From: an uncultured Burkholderiales bacterium
Lineage (GTDB): Bacteria > Pseudomonadota > Gammaproteobacteria > Burkholderiales > Burkholderiaceae
Length of the DNA stretch: 64,000 nt
Direction: 5' to 3'
Assembly (NCBI GenBank): GCA_946480465.1
Contig: CAMLJY010000003.1
Coordinates: forward strand, 1-64,000
Shown in pieces: positions 61,021 through 64,000 of this stretch. The notes under the pieces are model-generated. The model saw nothing but the letters and a program-made list of their open reading frames with translations, ran no database searches and was not told the origin of the DNA. Every line of letters begins with the position of its first letter. Position 1 is the stretch's first letter. The translations under genes were made by a program, and so were the position numbers.

Positions 61021-61431
61021 TTACTTCGACTGCCCGACCATGAAGTCGACCGCCGCCTTCACGTCCGCATCGGCCAGCGTCGACCCGCCCTTCGGCGGCA
61101 TCGTGCCCTTGCTGCCGCTGAAGCCTTCCAGCGCGTGCTTGTAGAGCAGCTCGGCGCCCTGCGCGATGCGCGGGCCCCAGTCGGCCTTGTCGCCGGGCTT
61201 CGGTGCGCCGCCGACGCCCGCGGCATGGCACAGCGCGCAGGCCTTGCCGTAGGCGGACTTGCCCGCCTCGTTGACGGCGACGGGCGGGGCGGCCGGAGCC
61301 GGCGCGGTTGCGGGCGCAGCGGTGGGGGCGGTGGGGGCGGTGGAGAGGGCTGGTGCCGGTGCGTCCTGCTTGCCGCAGGCAGCCAGCGATAACACACAAA
61401 GCGAGAGGATCAGGCGAAAGCGCGAAGACAT
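61021..61431 (-). CDS. Lipoprotein c-type cytochrome
   Basis: The start at 61431 gives a lipoprotein signal with lipobox L-A-A-C and modified Cys19. An Ala/Pro-rich tether (about 25-58) follows, and then one cytochrome c5-like domain with heme motif CALCH (ACALCHAAG) and a distal Met in MPPKGG. At 136 residues it is a small membrane-tethered electron carrier; its place between the divergent FNR box and apbE suggests electron supply to NosZ or NosR. The frame continues upstream through the regulatory region but is not real there. Confidence 0.9.
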   Translation of the reverse strand: MSSRFRLILSLCVLSLAACGKQDAPAPALSTAPTAPTAAPATAPAPAAPPVAVNEAGKSAYGKACALCHAAGVGGAPKPGDKADWGPRIAQGAELLYKHALEGFSGSKGTMPPKGGSTLADADVKAAVDFMVGQSK

Positions 61432-61439
61432 GGGAGCCT

Positions 61440-61458
61440 CGTTCGTTGCGGACGAACG
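61440..61458. promoter_or_regulatory. Inverted repeat at the cytochrome gene leader
   Basis: CGTTCG, 7 bases, CGAACG, immediately upstream of the cytochrome ATG (9 bases). It could be a regulator site or a leader hairpin close to the ribosome-binding region. No known consensus recognised. Confidence 0.35.
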
Positions 61459-61486
61459 CATTGTCTCGGCGGCATGGGGAGAAGCC

Positions 61487-61504
61487 ATTTGAGGAATCTC
61501 AAAT
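61487..61504. promoter_or_regulatory. FNR/DNR-type box between divergent cytochrome and nosZ
   Basis: ATTTGAGGAATCTCAAAT is a perfect 7-bp-arm palindrome containing TTGA-N6-TCAA. It lies 81 bases before nosZ and 56 bases before the cytochrome-apbE start, so one activator could serve both directions, as expected for anaerobic nitrous oxide respiration genes. Confidence 0.75.
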
Positions 61505-61584
61505 GCTTCTATTGCCGGCGCCTCGATGATGTCGGCCATCGGCGGAATCGTTCCGCTCGAGCGGCTCCCTCATCAAGGACAACC

Positions 61585-63495
61585 ATGAACCCCAACGAGA
61601 AGCAGACGCCCACGCGCCGCCGTTTCCTCAGCACCACCGCGGCCGCCAGCCTGGCCGGCGCGGGCCTGGTGGCCTGTTCCGAGAAGCCCGCCACCGCGAC
61701 GGCCAAGCCGGCATCGGCACCGGCGCTCGGCAATCCTGGCGAGCACGTCGCCGGCGTGCACCTGAAGCCGGGCGAGCTCGACACCTACTACGGCCTGTGG
61801 AGTGGTGGCCACACCGGCGACCTGCGCGTGCTCGGCTTGCCCTCGGGGCGCGAGATCACGCGCATTCCCGTGTTCGTGCCGGATGCGCTGGTGGGTTGGG
61901 GCATCACGAATGAATCCAAGAAGATCATGGGCACCAAGCCCGACGGCAGCCTGAAGTACACGGTGGCCGACACGCACCACGTGCATGCGTCGTACAAGGA
62001 CGGCAATTACGACGGGCGCTACGCCTGGATCAACGACAAGATCAACAGCCGCATCGCGCGCGTGCGGCTCGACTCCTTCACCTGCGACAAGATCACCGAG
62101 CTGCCCAACGTGCAGGGCTTCCACGGCATCTTCCCGGACAAGCGCGACCCGGTCGACCCGAAGATCGACTACACCACGCGCGTGTTCTGCGGCGCGGAGT
62201 TCAGCATTCCCCTCGCGCTGGCCGACACCGACAAGGCGGACAAGTACCGGTCGCTCTTCACCTGCGTCGACGCCGAGACGATGGAGGTGCGCTGGCAGGT
62301 GCTGATCGACGGCAACTGCGATCTCACCGCCACCTCCTATGACGGCAAGCTCGCCGCGACGAACCAGTACAACGTCGAGATGGGCGCGAAGTACGAGGAC
62401 ATGATGTCCGCCGAACGCGACGCCTGCCTGTTCTTCAACGTCGCGCGCATCGAGGAAGCCGTCAAGGCCGGCAGGTTCAAGACCATCGGCGACAGCAAGG
62501 TGCCGGTCGTCGACGGCACGCGCGAGTCCAACAAGGACGCGAAGACCGCGCTGACGGCCTATGTGAGCGTCCCCAAGAATCCGCACGGCGTCAACGCGTC
62601 GCCCGACGGCAAGTACTTCATCTGCGCCGGCAAGCTGTCGCCGACCGCGACGGTGATCGACCTGGCGAAGGTGCTGGACTACTTCGACGGCAAGCTCGAG
62701 AAGGCCGACCAGGCCATCGTCGCCGAGGTGGAGCTGGGCCTGGGGCCGCTGCACACCGCCTTCGACGGGCGCGGCAATGCCTACACCACGCTGTTCCTGG
62801 ACAGCCAGGTGGTGAAGTGGAACGTCGACGCCGCCATCAAGTTCGCGGCCGGCGACAAGAACGCCAAGTACGTGGTCGACCGCATCGACGTGCACTACCA
62901 GCCGGGCCACGTCAACGCCTCGCAGTCCGAGACCAAGGCGGCGGACGGCAAATGGCTGGCCGTGGGCTGCAAGTTCTCCAAGGACCGCTACCTGCCGGTG
63001 GGGCCGCTGCATCCGGAGAACGAGCAACTGATCGACATCTCCGGCGACAAGATGGTGCTGGTGGCCGACCACCCGGTGCGTGGCGAGCCGCACGACTTCA
63101 TCATCTTCAAGCGCGAGCTGCTGAAGCCGAAGCCCGTCTACGCGCTGGACGACTCGCCGATCGCGGTCAAGGACGCCAAGGAGTCCGGCGTCAGCCGCCA
63201 GGGCCGCAAGGTGACGGTGCGCATCGCGTCCGTCGCGCCCGCGTTCAGCCTGCGCGAGTTCAAGGTGAAGAAGGGCGACGAGGTCACCATCGTCCTGACC
63301 AACCTGGACAAGGTGGAGGACCTGACGCACGGCTTCGCGATCCCCAAGTACAACGTCAATTTCATCGTCAATCCGCTGGAGACGAAGTCGGTCACGTTCG
63401 TCGCCGACAAGCCGGGGGTGTACTGGGCCTATTGCACCCACTTCTGCCATGCGCTGCACCTCGAGATGCGCAGCCGCATGATCGTGGAAGCCTGA
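61585..63495 (+). CDS. nosZ: Nitrous oxide reductase NosZ
   Basis: NosZ reduces N2O to N2 in the periplasm with a Cu4S centre (CuZ) and a binuclear CuA. The ATG at 61585, behind AAGGAC, gives a 636-residue preprotein with a twin-arginine signal (TRRRFLSTTAAASLAG), marking it as the Tat-exported clade I type. The N-terminal seven-bladed propeller carries the CuZ histidines (DTHHVHAS, GFHGIFPD, PHGVNASPDG, GPLHTAFDG, PGHVNASQSE). The C-terminal cupredoxin has the CuA motif C-x3-C-x3-H in YWAYCTHFCHALHLEM. A terminator follows. Confidence 0.97.
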   Translation: MNPNEKQTPTRRRFLSTTAAASLAGAGLVACSEKPATATAKPASAPALGNPGEHVAGVHLKPGELDTYYGLWSGGHTGDLRVLGLPSGREITRIPVFVPDALVGWGITNESKKIMGTKPDGSLKYTVADTHHVHASYKDGNYDGRYAWINDKINSRIARVRLDSFTCDKITELPNVQGFHGIFPDKRDPVDPKIDYTTRVFCGAEFSIPLALADTDKADKYRSLFTCVDAETMEVRWQVLIDGNCDLTATSYDGKLAATNQYNVEMGAKYEDMMSAERDACLFFNVARIEEAVKAGRFKTIGDSKVPVVDGTRESNKDAKTALTAYVSVPKNPHGVNASPDGKYFICAGKLSPTATVIDLAKVLDYFDGKLEKADQAIVAEVELGLGPLHTAFDGRGNAYTTLFLDSQVVKWNVDAAIKFAAGDKNAKYVVDRIDVHYQPGHVNASQSETKAADGKWLAVGCKFSKDRYLPVGPLHPENEQLIDISGDKMVLVADHPVRGEPHDFIIFKRELLKPKPVYALDDSPIAVKDAKESGVSRQGRKVTVRIASVAPAFSLREFKVKKGDEVTIVLTNLDKVEDLTHGFAIPKYNVNFIVNPLETKSVTFVADKPGVYWAYCTHFCHALHLEMRSRMIVEA

Positions 63496-63516
63496 CACGG
63501 TGAGCTGACGGGATTG

Positions 63517-63551
63517 CCCCGCGGTGCCTCGAGCGCCCGCGGGGATTTTTT
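63517..63551 (+). terminator. Intrinsic terminator between nosZ and nosR
   Basis: CCCCGCGG, a 12-base loop containing CTCGAG, CCGCGGGG, then A and six Ts. It starts 21 bases after the nosZ stop and ends 17 bases before the nosR start, so read-through or an internal promoter sets nosR levels. Confidence 0.85.
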
Positions 63552-63568
63552 CACCGGCCTCCTGCCCC

Positions 63569-64000
63569 ATGCCCCTGGTCCAACCGATGTTCCGTCCGCT
63601 GATCCGCCTGCTGCTCGGCGCCCTGATGGGACTGGCGCTGCTGCTGGCCGCCGCCCCCGCGCGCGCAGCCACCGGCGCCTACGAGGCCGTGCTACCGGAT
63701 GAAATACACGGCACCCGGCGGCTGTGCGACATCGCGCCGTGCCGCGAGGTGTTTCCGGGCGCCACCACCTTCTCCGAGCGCAAGGGCCAGCCGCCCTACG
63801 TCGAGGCCTTGGCCGGCGACAAGCTCGTCGGCTACGTGATGCTGTCCACCGACATCACCGACACGCCGGCCTATTCCGGCAAGCCGGTGGTCACGCTGAT
63901 CGGCATGGACACGCAGGGCCGCTTCGTCGGCGTGAAGGTGCTCAAGCATTCCGAGCCCATCCTGCTGCTGGGCATCCCCGAATCGGCGCTGACCCGGTTC
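63569..64000 (+). CDS. nosR: NosR, N-terminal part (runs off right edge)
   Basis: NosR is a membrane iron-sulfur flavoprotein that feeds electrons to NosZ and is needed for its expression. The visible 144 codons give a signal peptide (LIRLLLGALMGLALLLAAAP) and the beginning of the periplasmic FMN-binding domain (LCDIAPCREVFPGAT, GYVMLSTDITDTPAYSGKP, then GMDTQGRFVGVKVLKHSEPI, typical of NosR). The ATG at 63569 or at 63587 may be the start; neither has a good ribosome site. The flavin-attachment site and the polyferredoxin part lie outside the window. Confidence 0.88.
   Translation, partial: MPLVQPMFRPLIRLLLGALMGLALLLAAAPARAATGAYEAVLPDEIHGTRRLCDIAPCREVFPGATTFSERKGQPPYVEALAGDKLVGYVMLSTDITDTPAYSGKPVVTLIGMDTQGRFVGVKVLKHSEPILLLGIPESALTRF

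Noticed and set aside
61432..61584. N-terminal extensions of both the cytochrome and nosZ frames into the divergent promoter
   Set aside because: They would cross the FNR-type palindrome and remove the lipoprotein and Tat signals from the N-termini.

Overview
The window is high-GC DNA with dense coding on both strands. It looks like a chromosome segment from a motile, denitrifying betaproteobacterium of the order Burkholderiales, of the Rubrivivax/Leptothrix/Ideonella kind. That placement is an inference. It rests on the flhB-flhA-flhF-flhG-fliA order, FlgJ with a muramidase domain, a PEP-CTERM protein, and the style of its type I secreted repeat proteins.

Region 1 (1-8.3 kb) opens with the start of a very repetitive octapeptide-repeat protein on the minus strand, which carries a near-consensus FliA (sigma-28) promoter. 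Divergent from it run flhB, flhA, flhF, an FlhG-like gene and fliA. Region 2 (8.3-14.2 kb) is accessory: a GSCFA/SGNH protein, a membrane protein that may be frameshifted, a cupin, the tail of a lost uvrA-like gene, and a PAS sensor kinase. Region 3 (14.4-28.6 kb) is the rod-hook cluster. flgN, flgM and flgA lie on the minus strand, and flgB, C, D, E, F, G, H, I, J, K and L on the plus strand. A secreted glycosidase in antisense orientation interrupts it between flgF and flgG, and a hairpin-rich repeat sits between flgB and flgC.

Region 4 (28.7-42.3 kb) is a signalling island. It holds an EAL/HDOD protein, a CAP-domain protein, a zinc-ribbon PEP-CTERM protein, an eight-PAS HisKA_2-type kinase with an ANTAR-like response regulator, another histidine kinase, an HPt protein, a REC-PAS-GGDEF-EAL protein and a diguanylate cyclase. 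Region 5 (42.5-56.6 kb) encodes large exported proteins. One is a signal-peptide beta-helix protein. The others form a minus-strand run: an M10-type metalloprotease, a TPR-GNAT acetyltransferase and two paralogous proteins, each with about seven PPC repeats. The protease and the two paralogues end in a related C-terminal module and lack signal peptides, which suggests type I secretion.

Region 6 (56.8-64 kb) combines alkylation repair (alkB divergent from ada plus a 2OG-Fe(II) oxygenase) with nitrous oxide respiration (nsrR, an apbE/nosX flavin transferase, a lipoprotein cytochrome c, nosZ, and nosR running off the edge). Two FNR/DNR-type palindromes and an intrinsic terminator between nosZ and nosR mark its regulation.

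Flagellar genes appear to be wired through repeated FliA-like elements: a near-consensus one before the octad protein, another before flgM, and a variant family before flhB, flhA, flhF and flgG. No tRNA, rRNA, CRISPR array, transposase or complete insertion sequence was seen. Domain and family names come from reading motifs, not from database searches.
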